DNA of 64,000 nt from Apiotrichum sp. Y4204 (lineage: Eukaryota; Basidiomycota; Tremellomycetes; Trichosporonales; Trichosporonaceae). The position numbers and the translations under genes were made by a program. The stretch is taken from NCBI GenBank assembly GCA_025531455.1, contig JAMYHL010000012.1, forward strand, positions 1-64,000, in the 5' to 3' direction. The notes below the pieces were generated by a model that saw only the letters and a program-made list of their open reading frames with translations, was not told the DNA's origin and did not search any database. Of the stretch, positions 1 through 11,805 are shown piece by piece. Each line of letters opens with the position of its first letter. Within the stretch, counting starts at the first letter, position 1.

Positions 1-171
1 GGCGGCATGCACTACGAGGCGGACGAGGTCGCGCGCTGCATCCGCGACGGCAAGCGCGAGAGTGCGCGCATGCCCCACGAGGAGAGCCGTATCGTGCAGG
101 GCTGGTTTGACGACGTGCGTCGCGCGGGTAACTCCGTGCTCAAGGATCGCGTGGGGACTGCTGGGAAGTAG
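1..171 (+). CDS. Gfo/Idh/MocA-family oxidoreductase, 3' end only
   Basis: The first 56 codons are open and end at TAG. The peptide begins GGMHYEADEVARCIRDGK and continues through RMPHEES. This resembles the C-terminus of dimeric dihydrodiol dehydrogenase / NADP D-xylose dehydrogenase-like members of the Gfo/Idh/MocA family, where a 'G-H-EAdEVaRcirdGk.es..mp..es' segment forms the last helix and strand of the substrate domain. The nucleotide-binding N-terminus lies outside the window, so substrate and cofactor cannot be read here. The gene is convergent with the UBX gene; the 260 bp between them hold only presumptive 3' UTRs. The family call rests on a short tail and is moderate. Confidence 0.6.
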   Translation, partial: GGMHYEADEVARCIRDGKRESARMPHEESRIVQGWFDDVRRAGNSVLKDRVGTAGK

Positions 172-431
172 GGTTGAAGCAGTGATTATGTAGTGTTATT
201 TCTTTCTGATGTCTGTATGGACCGTTCTCGTTGGGCTATTGAACAATCCACCATGGAGCTAGGCAGCAGACGTGCAACGTGGGGCGTCCGTCAATACGCG
301 TCAATCGTGCTCTTGCGACTGCCAAACTTTGATGATCACCTATATTCTCCGTATAGCTCCGTATGAGTGCCAGTATCCGCCAGCCTGACCTCTGGATCCA
401 ATCTCACCCCCCCACATTGATACAACATCCA

Positions 432-1609
432 CTATGCAACATTCGCCATGAGGACCGCGGACGGAGTAAGCCCATTGTCCTTGAGGCTCTTGCCCATCTC
501 GGTGCGCGAGAACGTCTTGCGAGGAAAGGTGGACGCAAAGGTAACCGTGTCAACAGAGTACGCGAGGTTCTGGGACGCGACAAACTCGGCGACGTCGACG
601 AGCGTGTTGTCAGACGGGAACGTCTTGACGAGCGGCGCGCCGCCAACGTGCAGCCGGATCTGGAGGCGCGTCTCGGGGTTCTCGGACGATTTGCCGACAG
701 CTGCAGCCGGGCGCGGCGTCACAACTGGCGCAGTGGGTTCCGGCGCCGTCCCCTCCCGCAGCGCCTTCTCGCGGGCGGCCTTGGCCGCCCGCTCACGCTT
801 GTCCGCCTCGATCTGCGCCTTGACCGCTGCTCGGGCGCGCGCGTCCTCAAGCTTCTCTGCGACGTCAGCGACGACTCCAAAGGACATGAGACGCCATCAC
901 CCACCCTGCTTTTTGCGCTCGACGTCTTTGGCGAGCTCCTTGGCCTTGAGGTCGTCACGAATCTTGCCCTGGTCTTGGCCGGCCTTGCGGCGGAGGATCT
1001 GCCGTCAGCTTCAAACGAATCGCTCAGCTCACCTCGTTGGCACGGTTCGCCTTCTCGTCCTCCTTGCCCTGTGCGGCGCGCTTCTCCGCAAGCTTGGCGC
1101 GCAGTTCCTCGAGCTTGGCCGCCTTCTCCTCCTCCGTGAGCGGCTTGATCTGGGGTGTCAGCAGGCAATAGTGAAAGAAACGAAGACCTCAGCAGTTTCA
1201 AACAGGGTAAAGACAAACTGCACACGCTTCCTCCCACTCACCTCCTCGGTACTCTCCTCAAACTCCTGGTGTCCGCTGCGCTCGGCATGGAAGCTGGCGG
1301 TCGCCTGAGAGCGGAACGTCTTCCCGCACTCGGAGCACTTGATCGAGCGCGCCTCGTCCATGCCCGCCACCGCGGGATTCAGCTCCTCCTCGTTCTCAGC
1401 CGCAACCTCCTCGGCACTCGGGACAGGCTTCTCGGCGTTCGCGAGAATGTGGTCCATTGCCGGCTGCAAACCCGCGCCCTTTGTTGCGCGCATGGCCCCT
1501 GCTTGTCAGCTGACTGGAACCGCAGAGCTGAGCATGTGGGTAAAGCTTACTCACACTCGATACGTTCGGGCGCAAAGCCCATGGATAGCAGCGTCTCCTT
1601 GTCGGACAT
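432..1609 (-). CDS. UBA / C2H2 zinc finger / UBX domain protein (UBXN1-like p97 adaptor)
   Basis: The spliced protein opens with MSDKETLLSMGFAPERIEW, a UBA domain whose MGF loop is clear, and continues AMRATKGAGLQPAMDHIL. A C2H2 finger (CSECGKTFRSQATASFHAERSGH) and the stretch EESTEE...KPLTEEEKAAKLEEL follow. A long charged coiled coil (about 110 residues) leads to a C-terminal UBX domain with the STFPRKTF loop. This UBA-zinc finger-coil-UBX order is that of fungal UBXN1/SAKS1-type adaptors, which bind ubiquitin through UBA and Cdc48/p97 through UBX. At least four introns are visible, one splitting the Trp codon of the UBA domain (donor near 1552). The gene is divergent from the PTRHD1 gene, with 321 bp between start codons. 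Confidence in the family is high; exact exon ends are estimates. Confidence 0.88.
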
Positions 1610-1930
1610 TGTGGTGAGCAGTGAAGACAAGAAAGGTAGAGTGATGTGATGTGTAATGTTGTGGTTGTTCTTTTGGTTACGGTCGTGTCTTCCTCCTGGC
1701 GCTGTCGCGGCCACCATCGTCATCGAGGGTAGCACGGAGATCGATGCATGTCCGCAGCTTGATGCCCTCGATGCCCTCCACTCGGACCGACACCTCGAAC
1801 ATGGCACACAGCAGCGAGCAACTACTTTCCAAAGGCTCCCAACTGCAACTCCGATTCAAACCCATATCTCCTCTGTCTCTGGCCCATGCTCGCCCGCCGC
1901 ATCTGACTAGCTCCGCGCCTCCTTCGCGCC
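1610..1930. promoter_or_regulatory. Divergent promoter between UBX and PTRHD1 genes
   Basis: These 321 bp separate two start codons facing away from each other, so they must hold both promoters and both 5' UTRs. There is no convincing coding potential. I see no unambiguous TATA box. Confidence 0.6.
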
Positions 1931-2383
1931 ATGTCTACTTCCGCATCAGCGGACCCCTCCGCAGCCCCCTCGCCGGCCCCAAAGTCGCTCGTGATGCAGA
2001 TCATTCTCCGGCGCGACCTCATGACTGTACGTCTGCGATTTTAAGCGTACTAATGGCAGGAACACGGCTGGGGCCTTGGACCGATGATGGCGCAGGCCGC
2101 GCACGCGGCTACGGCACTACAACATCTACACTCGGCAGATCCCGCCATGACGCAGTACTTTGCCGGTGACGCGTGGCGCGCGATGCGCAAGACCGTCCTC
2201 GAGGTCGCTGATGAGGCTGCGATCACTGGTTTGGCTGGGGAACTTGAGACGGCTGGGATCAAGCACCATCTCTGGATCGAGGAGCCTGAGCATATTCCGA
2301 CTGCGCTCGCGCTCGTACCGAATAACCGGCCGAAGAAGCTCAAGAAGATCCTGGATGCGGCGGGGGCGAAGTTGTGGGAGTAG
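1931..2383 (+). CDS. PTRHD1-type peptidyl-tRNA hydrolase domain protein
   Basis: Two exons (1931-2026 and 2060-2383) encode about 139 residues. A short disordered leader is followed by KSLVMQIILRRDLMT, then EHGWGLGPMMAQAAHAATA, with RKTVLEVADE, GIKHHLWIEEPEHIPTALAL and a Lys-rich end. The order VxRRDL, QaaHAATA, kvvLea.de and kh.LWIEqPe.i matches the PTRHD1 branch of the PTH2 fold, the family that releases or senses peptidyl-tRNA. Family length is about 140, so the protein looks complete. The 33-nt intron has donor GTACGT and branch CTAAT and sits between Thr and Glu of the first strand-helix junction. Catalysis has been questioned for PTRHD1 proteins, so enzyme activity is not assured. Confidence 0.85.
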
Positions 2384-2584
2384 ATCGTAGATGGGATTTA
2401 TATGTGTTGTTACGCGTTCTGACATTTCGGATGGGTCACTGAAACTGACGTGATGACTTTGATGAGGCAGGACAGAAACACTAATTGAGTGTGACGTCTC
2501 ACTTGCAACATCCTCGGCAACATCCTCGGCACGTTGGCTCCTCTGGGTACATGAAGGTTCGTGATACAAGGTCGTGATACAATA

Positions 2585-5500
2585 CTAGAAGCCGCTGGAC
2601 ATGCGCTTAGCGCGTCGGATACGTGAGCGAAGCGACAGGGGTTTCTCGACAGATCGCAATGCGGCAGGGGGCGTAACAGGCGTCACAGGAGTCGGAGTGA
2701 GAATAGAAGTGATGGGCGCAGCGGGTACGGGTGTAGGCATGACAATGGTAGGTGATAGGGGACAAGGGGACATGGTTCTTGGCTTGAGAGGTGGATGTGG
2801 TTGTCCAGAACGCACCGGCGTCGCGTTTAGGAGAGTGGAAGTTGACAGGCAAGGGTCTACAAGGGTGGAGTTGACCTGGGTCGCTGACAGAGTCCGGGGA
2901 CGCGCGGTTGGTGCTGCTGGCGGCCGCACACGTACCATCGCCGGCTGTGGCGCTCCAGACGCTGGCGTCACGTCTGGTGGGACACGAACGCGAGGGAACA
3001 GAGGGGTATGCTTGGCCATTTTACAGGTTATTGGTGCCGCCGTGAACATGAGCTTGGCGGGTGAGACGTGGGGTGAGGAGGTGGGAGGGGTGGGGAGCTC
3101 TGTGGGACGAGGGCGCTTAGGATCAGCATGACGAGGACGCTTTGCGGGCGGCGAATCCATCTCTGTCGCGCGACGTAGCTTGGCGAGGCTGAGCAGCGCT
3201 GGCGGCGGTGCATGGCTGGTAAGGGGGGCCATTTGCCTAGACCTAGGAGTTGGACTCGAGGGAGGCGAGGGCAGTGAAGCTGGGTCGGTTATTAGATCCT
3301 TGCCCGCCTTTGACCGTTGGGCGAGGGGGCTCAACTGCTCCGGCTTTCTCAAGTTCGGGCTTGGCGGTGAGCACTTGACGATCACTGGCGCCGACGCACG
3401 GCGCCTGGGACTCAGAGCCTTGCGAGGACTCGGACTCAGATCAGGTATATCGACTGCAGCAAAGCTTTTGGAACGCCATAATGCACGGAGAGAGTCGTCC
3501 TCTGGCGAAGACGGTGGGTGGTGTATCTCGCCGTAACCCAGAGAGCGATGTGCTGCAGCTTTCAACTCGGCTGCACCAAAAGCTTATCGTCAACTACGTT
3601 CTCTGTGACGCTTACCTGACGTCCAAGGCCGCTCATTCTTCTCAAAAATCTTGACAAGACGCGGCCAACGGAGCTCATACAGCTGCAATGTGAGTGTTGG
3701 GGTTTCGAACGAGCCCAACTCACATCCGACATTGGTAGCTTCTGGAAGCCAGCACCCATGACCTCGGCACACAGCGGCCGTTCGAACATAATGGAAGGAG
3801 GCACCATCGCCTTGGGCAGAGAGTATTTCCATGATAGGCCGAGTAGCCGCTGACAGTTAGCAGGTGATAATCATGACACCACTCACCCTTTTCCATGGGT
3901 CATCGCGATCATACGGTTTGCCCCGCCAGCGCTCAAGACGGATATTCTCATTATAGATCTCAAGCTGGTCCCGATCCATCCCATACGACACCCGAAAGAG
4001 AATCTGGAAGTGCGGCGGACAACGTCTTGAGACTGCATCTCTATTGGTGATCGTACCAATATAGAAGGTGGTGTATACTGAGGTATCCACTGAAATGTAA
4101 GCAAAGCATCGAAGGAAGTTGACCAGCCTACCTCTGAGCTCCCGCGCGCGATCAATATCCCAGCCTGCCCCTAGGACGACAAGATCAATGCAGTCACCTA
4201 AATTCGGAATGTAGTCCTTCTTTAGGTCAGTAGTGTCCTTGTCACCCGACCCACTTTGAGTTTAACCCAAGGCAGCTTGGTTGAGTTATACGTTGACGTA
4301 TCGGCCTTGAGCACCAGTCCTTCTGCATTGTCAACAACAATCGCGGAGGTGACCCACCCTCTTTTGCCCTCACGCAGTTCTGAAAAGCCTTGCGAAGTTC
4401 CTGTACCCTGTCAGTGACGACATCCAGTTCTGGGTTACCTGCTCAGCTTTGTGTCGACCGAGAGTCATAGTGATCGACACTCGACTCGCGAGAAAGCACT
4501 GTCGTTAGATGCAGGCGGGCATCTAAGCTCACAAAACCGCTGATGGGTCGTGTCACCTTCTCCAAGATTCTTCTCCGCTGGGCGTACGTCTGTTTCAGCA
4601 GATTTTCGCCGTCGAGGTGAAGGATGTCAAAGTACACCAGACACAAATGGCGCGTTTGAGAGCCCCAAATACTGCTCAGGATTAGACAGATGAGGAGCAG
4701 TCTGAACTTACCTGTCACTTACAGTGACTCCAGCAGGACCTAACCACCAGAACTCCTCTATCCCAGGTCCGCGGCCGCCTTCCCGTGATGCTTCGTTCCA
4801 TGGAACGACTTCGGCTTCCAGAATGACGGTTGAGCAAATTTTCTCGCGGGGCATTGGGGATGAAGCAACTCGTTCGGCGAATACCGAGTGCTGAGGGAGA
4901 GCTCGAGGGGTTGAGAGACCAAGAGAGGCAAGAATAATTCTCAATGTCAGGTAGTGTCCCGGGTGCGACTTACGCATGGGTGTTTCCTCTGTCAAAGGTG
5001 GCATTCCGCTTCGATTTACTGAATACGGTGATTTTGGGCACCTCGCCGCAGAGCTCGACATGGATTTGCATTCTGTCTATGAGCTTGAACCATCACACCT
5101 TGACAAACCTATATCCGTCATACTTGACCTCGGCGAACACAGCATGGCAGACAGGTACCGAACCGGTGAAGAAGGGATTGACAGCATCGGCAATCGACCT
5201 TCCCTTGCGACACTTGGGAATCTGGCGTGAGCTGGAATATGCATCGCCGTAGCGCACCTGCACGTTTACGCCAACAACCGGCCCAGGTTTGATGGGAACG
5301 ACTCCAGGTGAACTGGCTACGGTCTCGGCCGTATCTGCGCACCAATCAATGCACCCTTTGCCGTCGCGATACAGGCGGGCCATAACAGGGTCCCAGCACC
5401 ACATTGCAGCATGTAAACCAAGCTGCTCCGGCGCTGAAGTGATTCTACACCGTAACATGGAGGTGGGATGTGACTCGCGAGGAAGCGGACAAAGGAGTGG

Positions 5501-6156
5501 TCTGAGGTCGCGGAGAATGATCTGCGTTAGAACCGATAACGCGTAGGCGGAGAGGTTGCAGTCGCGATATAGGCCTTGGATGATGGCCGACGGGGAGAGC
5601 GGGTTCTGTGGAATTTGAGAAAGCTGTGAGAAAGTGGAAGGCGCTGCTAGCTGATCGAGAGCATTGTCCAATTCCCTCAAAGTCAAGTCGGACTTCGTAC
5701 CCGGAGGGATCTGGTGTGTGAGTTGAACCCCAGCATGTCTCGCAACGCACACGATGTTTCATAGCATTCTCCACCACATTCCCAAGACATCCCAGCCCCT
5801 TGCCGTCCCCGACGGCATCCCACTTGTTCAGGCCGGAGAGCCCCAGCGCAACCTGCAGCTCGGCAGCGAGTTTGGTCTCTTTGAGACCATACCGCCGCCG
5901 CGCCCCCTCGTGGGGGAACAGCAGGCGGAACACTACTTTTCCAGTGTGTGGTGGGAGGGGACGGGGAAGGTGGTTGATCCAGGACTGGAAGATTTTCTCT
6001 GGGGCGACGGGCACGTATCGGCCGTCTGCACGGGAGCGGTTCGAGCGCGGGGGATGGCCTAGCTTGAAGATGAGGTCGGCGAAGCTGCAGTGAGCATTGA
6101 GTGAACGGTGAAGAAGAGACCAACGTTTCAAAGAGAATGTCCGACGCGTCCTCCAT
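2585..6156 (-). CDS. ATP-dependent DNA ligase (fungal LIG4-related type) with long proline/serine-rich tail
   Basis: The start MEDASDILFET (6156) is spliced to FADLIFKLGHPPRSN and an N-terminal ligase domain (LLFPHEGARRRYGLKETKL). The adenylation domain carries motif I, FAEVKYDGYR (about 5122), whose Lys is the AMP-accepting residue. Further on are LVYFDILHLDGENLL with RRRILEKV, then EGLVLKADTSTYN, LPWVKLK and DCIDLVVLGAGWD, which are nucleotidyltransferase motifs IV-V and the OB-fold entry. After the YELRWPR element the protein ends in about 300 residues that are rich in Pro, Ser and Arg (about 2585-3565). At least eight short introns interrupt the gene. The ligase joins nicked DNA by adenylation; its repair pathway cannot be told from sequence. 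No BRCT domain is evident, unlike canonical LIG4. The gene is convergent with PTRHD1. Confidence 0.82.
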
Positions 6157-7375
6157 CTCGCCACCCCCGCCCACTCTTCCTCTTAATATGGCTCTCAACA
6201 AAACAGGCGGACTGGGCACAGAACAGATGAGGACACAAGACAATCAGAGAGTGATGACAGAATGACAGAATGCCGTAATAGGGAGAGAGGGCCGCAACAG
6301 GAATAGTAGTTGATACAGTTGAAGGAAAAGAAAGAACACGCGAACAATGTAAACAGAGATGAAGAGCACAAGACAATGCAAAAGTCCACGATAGCTCGCA
6401 TCAACCACCGGCCACCATCAACCACCAACACGAAAAGATCAACTTTGAGGCAGCAGGTGAGTCAACCTTGCGTCACCCATCGCGGAGATTACTCGGATAT
6501 TCATCGGATAATAACAATCTTGTGGTGCCCCACGTTGGTGGTTTGTGACCTCATCGGACATCCTGACATGGTCGTTCATACTTTGAATTTTGTGAATTGT
6601 GAGTTTGTGATCTGTGACATGTGACAGCCTCGTCTTACGCTGCAGCGTCACACATGATCACACAGAGACAACCTGGCCACTGTGAGTTAAGTCTGGAGAG
6701 AGAGGTTCAAATACTTCCACCTCCAGGAGGAGGGCAGTTCAACAAACAAGCAGCTGTGGGGAGAATGATTCAGAGGCTCGATACAGCTATACAGCCGAGG
6801 TGTACCGAAAAGCGAATGATGAAGAGATCAAAGAACTTATTATTGATCACTGATCACCGATCTGACATTTTCATGATCGCAACTGGCCAACTGGCGAACA
6901 AATCGCCATTCTGGCCCTCCACTTTTGCGCTTCTACTCTATCTGCAAGCCCGCTAGTTGCTCTCTTGCACCGTATGGTACAGCGCGGAAATATCGCGGAT
7001 GTTCCATCAGGGTCAGGGTGTGTGAGGTGTGTGGGGAATGAACTTGTTTACGTAACCAGTCAGTGTCACCACGCGCTCTCCGCCCTCTGGCTGGGCCTTT
7101 TCTGCATGCCTGGGCCTGTGCCTTCATCGCTCCGTCGTTGCGCAACCCTCAGCTGACTGTATCATCCCTTTGGATCCTTGTCCCATACCCAAACATATTC
7201 CGTGCAGTGTCCACCCACCCAAAAGTTCCATCGACTTTCAACATCGTTCTCTGTCCTCTCCCTTCTTTTTCTCTTATCTCTTTCGAGTATTTCCTCTGTT
7301 ACCATCACAGCCCACTCCTCTTGCTGTTTATCACTTCTTCCCACCTTCCCCCGCGGTCTACCGCACTCTTACACT
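6157..7375. promoter_or_regulatory. Intergenic region between DNA ligase and E2 (divergent promoters)
   Basis: About 1.2 kb between divergent starts. Short open frames exist, but none shows family motifs or consistent splice structure. The last ~150 bp before the E2 start are pyrimidine-rich, as expected for a basidiomycete core promoter or 5' UTR. I see no RNA gene or repeat. Confidence 0.5.
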
Positions 7376-8708
7376 ATGCCCCCGACACGTCCAACAAATA
7401 CAGCTGTAAGTGGCAAACGGCTATATCCGGACACCGAGAAGTGGTACTGATCCCTCCCACAGATGGCGGCCAAACGGCTACGACGCGAGGTAAGTCGTTG
7501 CCACCGGGCGGTAAAGGGTATAAAGAGTGGTGGTGCTGGTACACTCGCTTATGGGACTTGTGTGTATCGTGTGGAGAGGTGTGCATGATCCGCACAGTCA
7601 CTTTGGAGTGACTTCCTCCAATTCTCGTCCACCTTGCGCTGCACTTCCTTCTCCGACCTTACTCATTGGCACCAACCCTTCACATCCCGCCCACTTTCAG
7701 GCGCTGACTCGCATTACAGATCGCAGATCTTGCAAACGAAAATCTCGGAGCCATAAGTCTTGTCCCCAACGAGGCCAACATCTTCCAGTGGCGTGCAACC
7801 CTTCCCGGACCAGCAGGCAGCCCATATGAGGGCGGTGTGTTTGACGTCGAGATTGTCGTGCCGCAAGACTACCCGTGAGTATTTGTCACGCCGGATTCGA
7901 CAGCTTCTGCAGCTCCCAAAGCTAACGGGTGACAGCTTCTCCCCACCTAATCTTTTGTTCCGCACAAAAGTGTATCACTGCAATATCGCTCATTCGGGCG
8001 CCATCTGTGAGTAGTGTTGAGTGTTGTTCCTTCGACAGGTGCTGACAGAATGAAGGTCTTGACGTGAGTGGTTTCTGATCGTGACTCCGGGGCTTTGTTT
8101 CACAAGTCTGTTCTAGCTCACACTGCAGCTCCTCAAAACGGCCTGGTCGCCTGCCCTCTCCCTCTACAAGGTTATCCTTTCTCTCTCGTCGCTGCTCACC
8201 GACCCGAACCCCAGTGATCCGCTCGTCCCCAGTATTGCCCAGGAGTATAAACGCGACCGCAAACAGCATGACGCGACTGCCCGTGAATGGGTCAAGCTGT
8301 ACGTGTTTCCCAATTATGTTCAAGCGCCTAACACGCAGGTATGCCACACCCAAAACCGAGGTCATTGACGCTCAACCGGCTGCGTCCACCTCTTCATCTC
8401 GCTCCTCGTCCGCACGGCCACGCGCGATCCGTCGGCAAGTTAATGGCAGTACTGCTCCGCCTCCGTCTGTTCTAGGTACTCGTCGGGCCGCCCAGTCAGA
8501 CTGGCAAGGCAATACGCCAGGCGAAGCGATAAGCATTCTCGATGATGACGACGACGATGTCGAGGTCCTGGGCGAGAGCTCGTCGGCTACTGCCAACGGC
8601 GGTGGTGCGGAGCCCGGCCGCCGCTCAAAACGCGCGCGTGTTGTGGGATCGACCCCAGGGGCAGGAGCTGGCGGTGGCGCAGACGACGTGATCGTCATTG
8701 ACGACTAG
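7376..8708 (+). CDS. Ubiquitin-conjugating enzyme E2, UBE2E-like, with acidic C-terminal extension
   Basis: Seven exons (7376-7405, 7463-7489, 7720-7874, 7936-8006, 8056-8063, 8129-8298, 8339-8708) sum to 276 codons plus stop with an open frame. The N-terminus is MAAKRLRRE, then [71 protein letters not shown] and [17 protein letters not shown]. The Cys in GAIC-LDLL is the thioester cysteine. The usual HPN tripeptide is HCN, as in the human UBE2E subfamily. Exon 5 is only 8 nt and completes the catalytic Cys codon. After the roughly 150-residue UBC fold comes a Ser-rich linker and two acidic hydrophobic patches, [11 protein letters not shown] and the terminal DDVIVIDD, which resemble SUMO-interacting motifs. 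Expected role: carrying ubiquitin from E1 to RING or HECT ligases. Confidence 0.9.
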
Positions 8709-8960
8709 GCGTCATTCATTGGAGAGTACGAGTAAGAGAGCATGAGGACAGCATTGGCGCGACAATCCGGCATGGAGGGACCGACGGAGATACCTCATAG
8801 GCGGGAGGCTTGTATTACATGAGAGACGCATTGGTGGAGACCACCCAGCATTCGACGATAGACACATGACATGCATTTGTGATTTATGACTTACACAACC
8901 ATTATTGTACGACGCCATGTGGTATACATACTACAGTATACAGAAGCAAGATGCAACCCG

Positions 8961-10738
8961 TTAATCAAGGCTGATGCCGAGCTCGCGCTGCGCACGCAGA
9001 ACCTCCTCCTTTGTGCCAGTGTGCTTGCCCTTATCGTCCGAGAGCTTGACACAGTCCCTGCCCTCAATCTGCGACAGCTTGATGACCATGTTGAGCGGCT
9101 TGGAGACCTGCGACGGGTCGCTCTGCTTCCGAAAGTCGTTGGTGAAGAAAGTACCGATGCCAAACGCGCACCCCAGGCCAATCTCGTCGCAGCCCTTCTG
9201 GAGGCCAATACTACGCTGCACGTCGAGCGAGTCGGAGAACACGACCCGCTTGCCAGCGAGCGCATTCCCGTTCTGGCCCATTTGCCGGGCCACGTCTTCC
9301 CACGCCGCCTTGGCCTGGCGCACAAACGTGAACGGGTCGCCGCTGTCCTGCCGCAACGCACCCCATCGCAGCGCACGCTCCGGGTTTGCGCACCACTCGC
9401 GGAAGAACACCTCGGCAGTGTACGTGTCCGTCAGCATGATGAGCGGGAGCCCGTCCGGCTGATTGGCGGGGTAGATCTCCTCCCACAAGTCCATCGCTCG
9501 CGAGTTGGCGTCCTTGTAGCCGTACGTCGCGCCGATAGCCATGATCCACTCGTGCGCAATGGTACCCGAGGGCTTCAAGCCATACTTGAGTGCGAGGAAG
9601 ACCTGTAGAGATTAGACAGAGCAAGACCTTCTCGACCACTCTCGGACTCACATTCGATGTGCCAGCAAGAACGGCTCCAGTGCCGCCGTTGGCCTTCCAT
9701 TCCTCGTATCCAGACACAAGACCGCGCATCACCATATCGTGGGCAGCGAACGAGCGACGACGACGGGTGCCAAACTCGGAGAATGAAACGGGCGTGATTC
9801 CTGCGGGAGGTTTGAGAAGGTCAAGGGCCTTTTGTTTTGCCTGCTCTGAGGGGTTAGTAAGACTTCCGGATGATGACACTGGTCTTCGCCCAGTTGGATG
9901 TCACTCACCAAACTGTCCGTCCATGCTCCAGTCCGTGTCAACAAGAAGGAAATACCCCTCAGAGACTAGCATTAGCCAAAGTATTCAATGTGAGACGCAA
10001 GTGTGACTCACTGATGGACATGATGGGAATCTCGTACAAGATACACTCCTTCCACAGGCCCTCAATCCGACACGCGATCTCGCCCATGCCATCCTCAATC
10101 TCGTTAAACGTTAGCTCAACTTGCTCGCGCGGCTTGAGCTGGATGCTGGCGAGGAAGTCAAGGTAGCTCTCGGGAAAGTACGGGCACGCGGCAGCGAGTC
10201 GGCGGCGCTCCTCCTCCGTGAGGCGGAGGTTCTCTAGACCTGCGAGTTAGTTGTGACTGCGGAATGACCCTCTGCGCTTGTCCTGTGAAGTACGGTCCTC
10301 CTGCAAGAGGCTGATACGGCCAAGCGACCGGGATAATAGTAAAACTCGCACGGCGTCTTTCCTCCTCGTTACCCGCGCCTACAACTCACGATTGACGCGC
10401 TCCTGGATCCAGTCAAAGCACTCGCGCGAGAAACGCATCTGCGGCGACCTGTTCGTAAAGCGGATCACGACACGGGAGTCGGGGAAGTGGCGCAGCACGG
10501 CATTTTGCATCGTAAGCTGCGAGGTGAGCACAAGTCCAGAAGGATCAACCCATGTATTCCGTTGTACAGATCGGGGCCGACAAGCGAGATACCTATTCCA
10601 TCATGTATCTAATGAGACTTCCCCTGCCCACCTGAAGCGCCACGGTTTGCCACTGACCTTGTAGAGATCCGTGTCGAGGATGCTGAAGGGCATGTCAAGC
10701 GCCTCTGGGGCGAAGTCGAACGCGTTGGCCACGGACAT
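8961..10738 (-). CDS. NPT1: Nicotinate phosphoribosyltransferase
   Basis: The start MSVANAFDFAPEALDMPF reads into SILDTDLYK, then LTMQNAVLRHFPDSRVVIRFTNRS, the hallmark N-terminus of nicotinate phosphoribosyltransferase. Downstream are FSEFGTRRRRSFAAHDMV, GTSNV, KPSGTIAHEWIMA, LTDTYTAEVFF, ALRWGALRQDSGDP, VFSDSLDV, and GIGTFFTNDF near the C-terminus. This enzyme converts nicotinate, PRPP and ATP to nicotinate mononucleotide in NAD salvage (Preiss-Handler pathway). His in AHEW/AHDM and the RQDSGDP phosphate loop are visible. About five short introns are present. The gene ends at TAA at 8961, convergent with the E2 gene and divergent from the PPR gene. Length is about 430 residues, normal for the fungal family. 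Confidence 0.95.
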
Positions 10739-11805
10739 GACTGCGGTTGAAGTTGCTGAGAGGGGTGGAGCCGGACGGAAGAAGAGGAAAAGAAGGAAGG
10801 AGCAGAGAGAGGTCGTGACTGTTCTTTATTTATGATTGCCCTGGGGGATGGATATGCACTTGGAAGAAAGCACAGCTTGTTGTCTTGCCTTTTTTCCCTT
10901 ATCTCTCTCCTCACTTTCCCGCTCTCCGCGCGTCATTGACTCTGTTCGCTGTAGCTCCGATCGCTCATCATCGGTCGACTCGGATAGACTCATCTCCAAA
11001 CGCACGGGGGGTGGGAACATACAGTAGAACAACTGCACCGGATTCAGTACACCATATCCAGGAATAGAAGGCAGTCACGTGAAGGCTGTTTCTACCATGT
11101 CGGCATGGCGTGGTATAGCCGTGCTACTCGCGCACTAATCGCGAGATTTCCATGTGTAATCTGTGGCTTGCTTTTCCAACAAAATGGTTCCGTTCTTATT
11201 GGCTGTAATTGGAGTGTGGCTCCTTGCTCTCCCTGGGTGGACTTTTTTTTCGGGTGCATCCTCTGTGCGGCTGATTCCACCTGCCAGCAGCAAGCATCGG
11301 AAGTCTCGGCTGCCAGGCCAGGGGAGGGGGAGCAGGAGGAGCAGACGAGCATGCAGGCAACCACAAAAGACAAAAGAATCGCAAGCCAGTCAAAAGGTCG
11401 AGCAAGACAAGCCCTGTTCCACCTCCCAACATTCACTCGCACTCAGCTCCAAAACTCACTCCGGGAACATAGATCTCTCTCTTTCCGACAAGACGACAGC
11501 GCAGAGGACGGCTCGCCATCCCATCCCTCCGCCTCTCCCCCCGCTTCCTCGCCTGTTTCCTTCCATGGTCGTCCTCGTCTAAACGCGGTTTCGGTGCTCG
11601 TTTCTTGTCTTCCCTCCCCTTTCTTGTTTTCCGTCTTTCCCCCTCGTCGTTGCTCGCATCGCATCTTTTGGTAGGTATTCCACATCGGACAGCTTCGGAA
11701 CACGCCGCCGACCATTACCACCACCAACACACACACGCACATGCACATTTACTAACTCGGTCACAGTCCGAGTGTTCTCTCCCGACACTCTGACAGTTGC
11801 GAGCG
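10739..11805. promoter_or_regulatory. Divergent intergenic region between NPT1 and the PPR gene
   Basis: About 1.07 kb. It contains a pyrimidine-rich stretch at about 11470-11680, typical of a promoter or 5' UTR for the downstream + strand gene, and the predicted 5' UTR intron listed separately. Open frames here lack family motifs and are judged non-coding. Confidence 0.5.
11671..11766 (+). other. Predicted 5' UTR intron of the PPR gene
   Basis: A GTAGGT donor at 11671, a consensus TACTAAC branch sequence at about 11750 and the acceptor CACAG at 11766 define a 96-nt intron ending 39 nt before the ATG at 11806. No upstream ATG gives an open frame into the main ORF, so it would lie in the leader. 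Confidence 0.6.

Noticed and set aside
11105..11674. 189-codon plus-strand open frame upstream of the PPR gene
   Set aside because: It overlaps the pyrimidine-rich leader and predicted 5' UTR intron and has no family signal.
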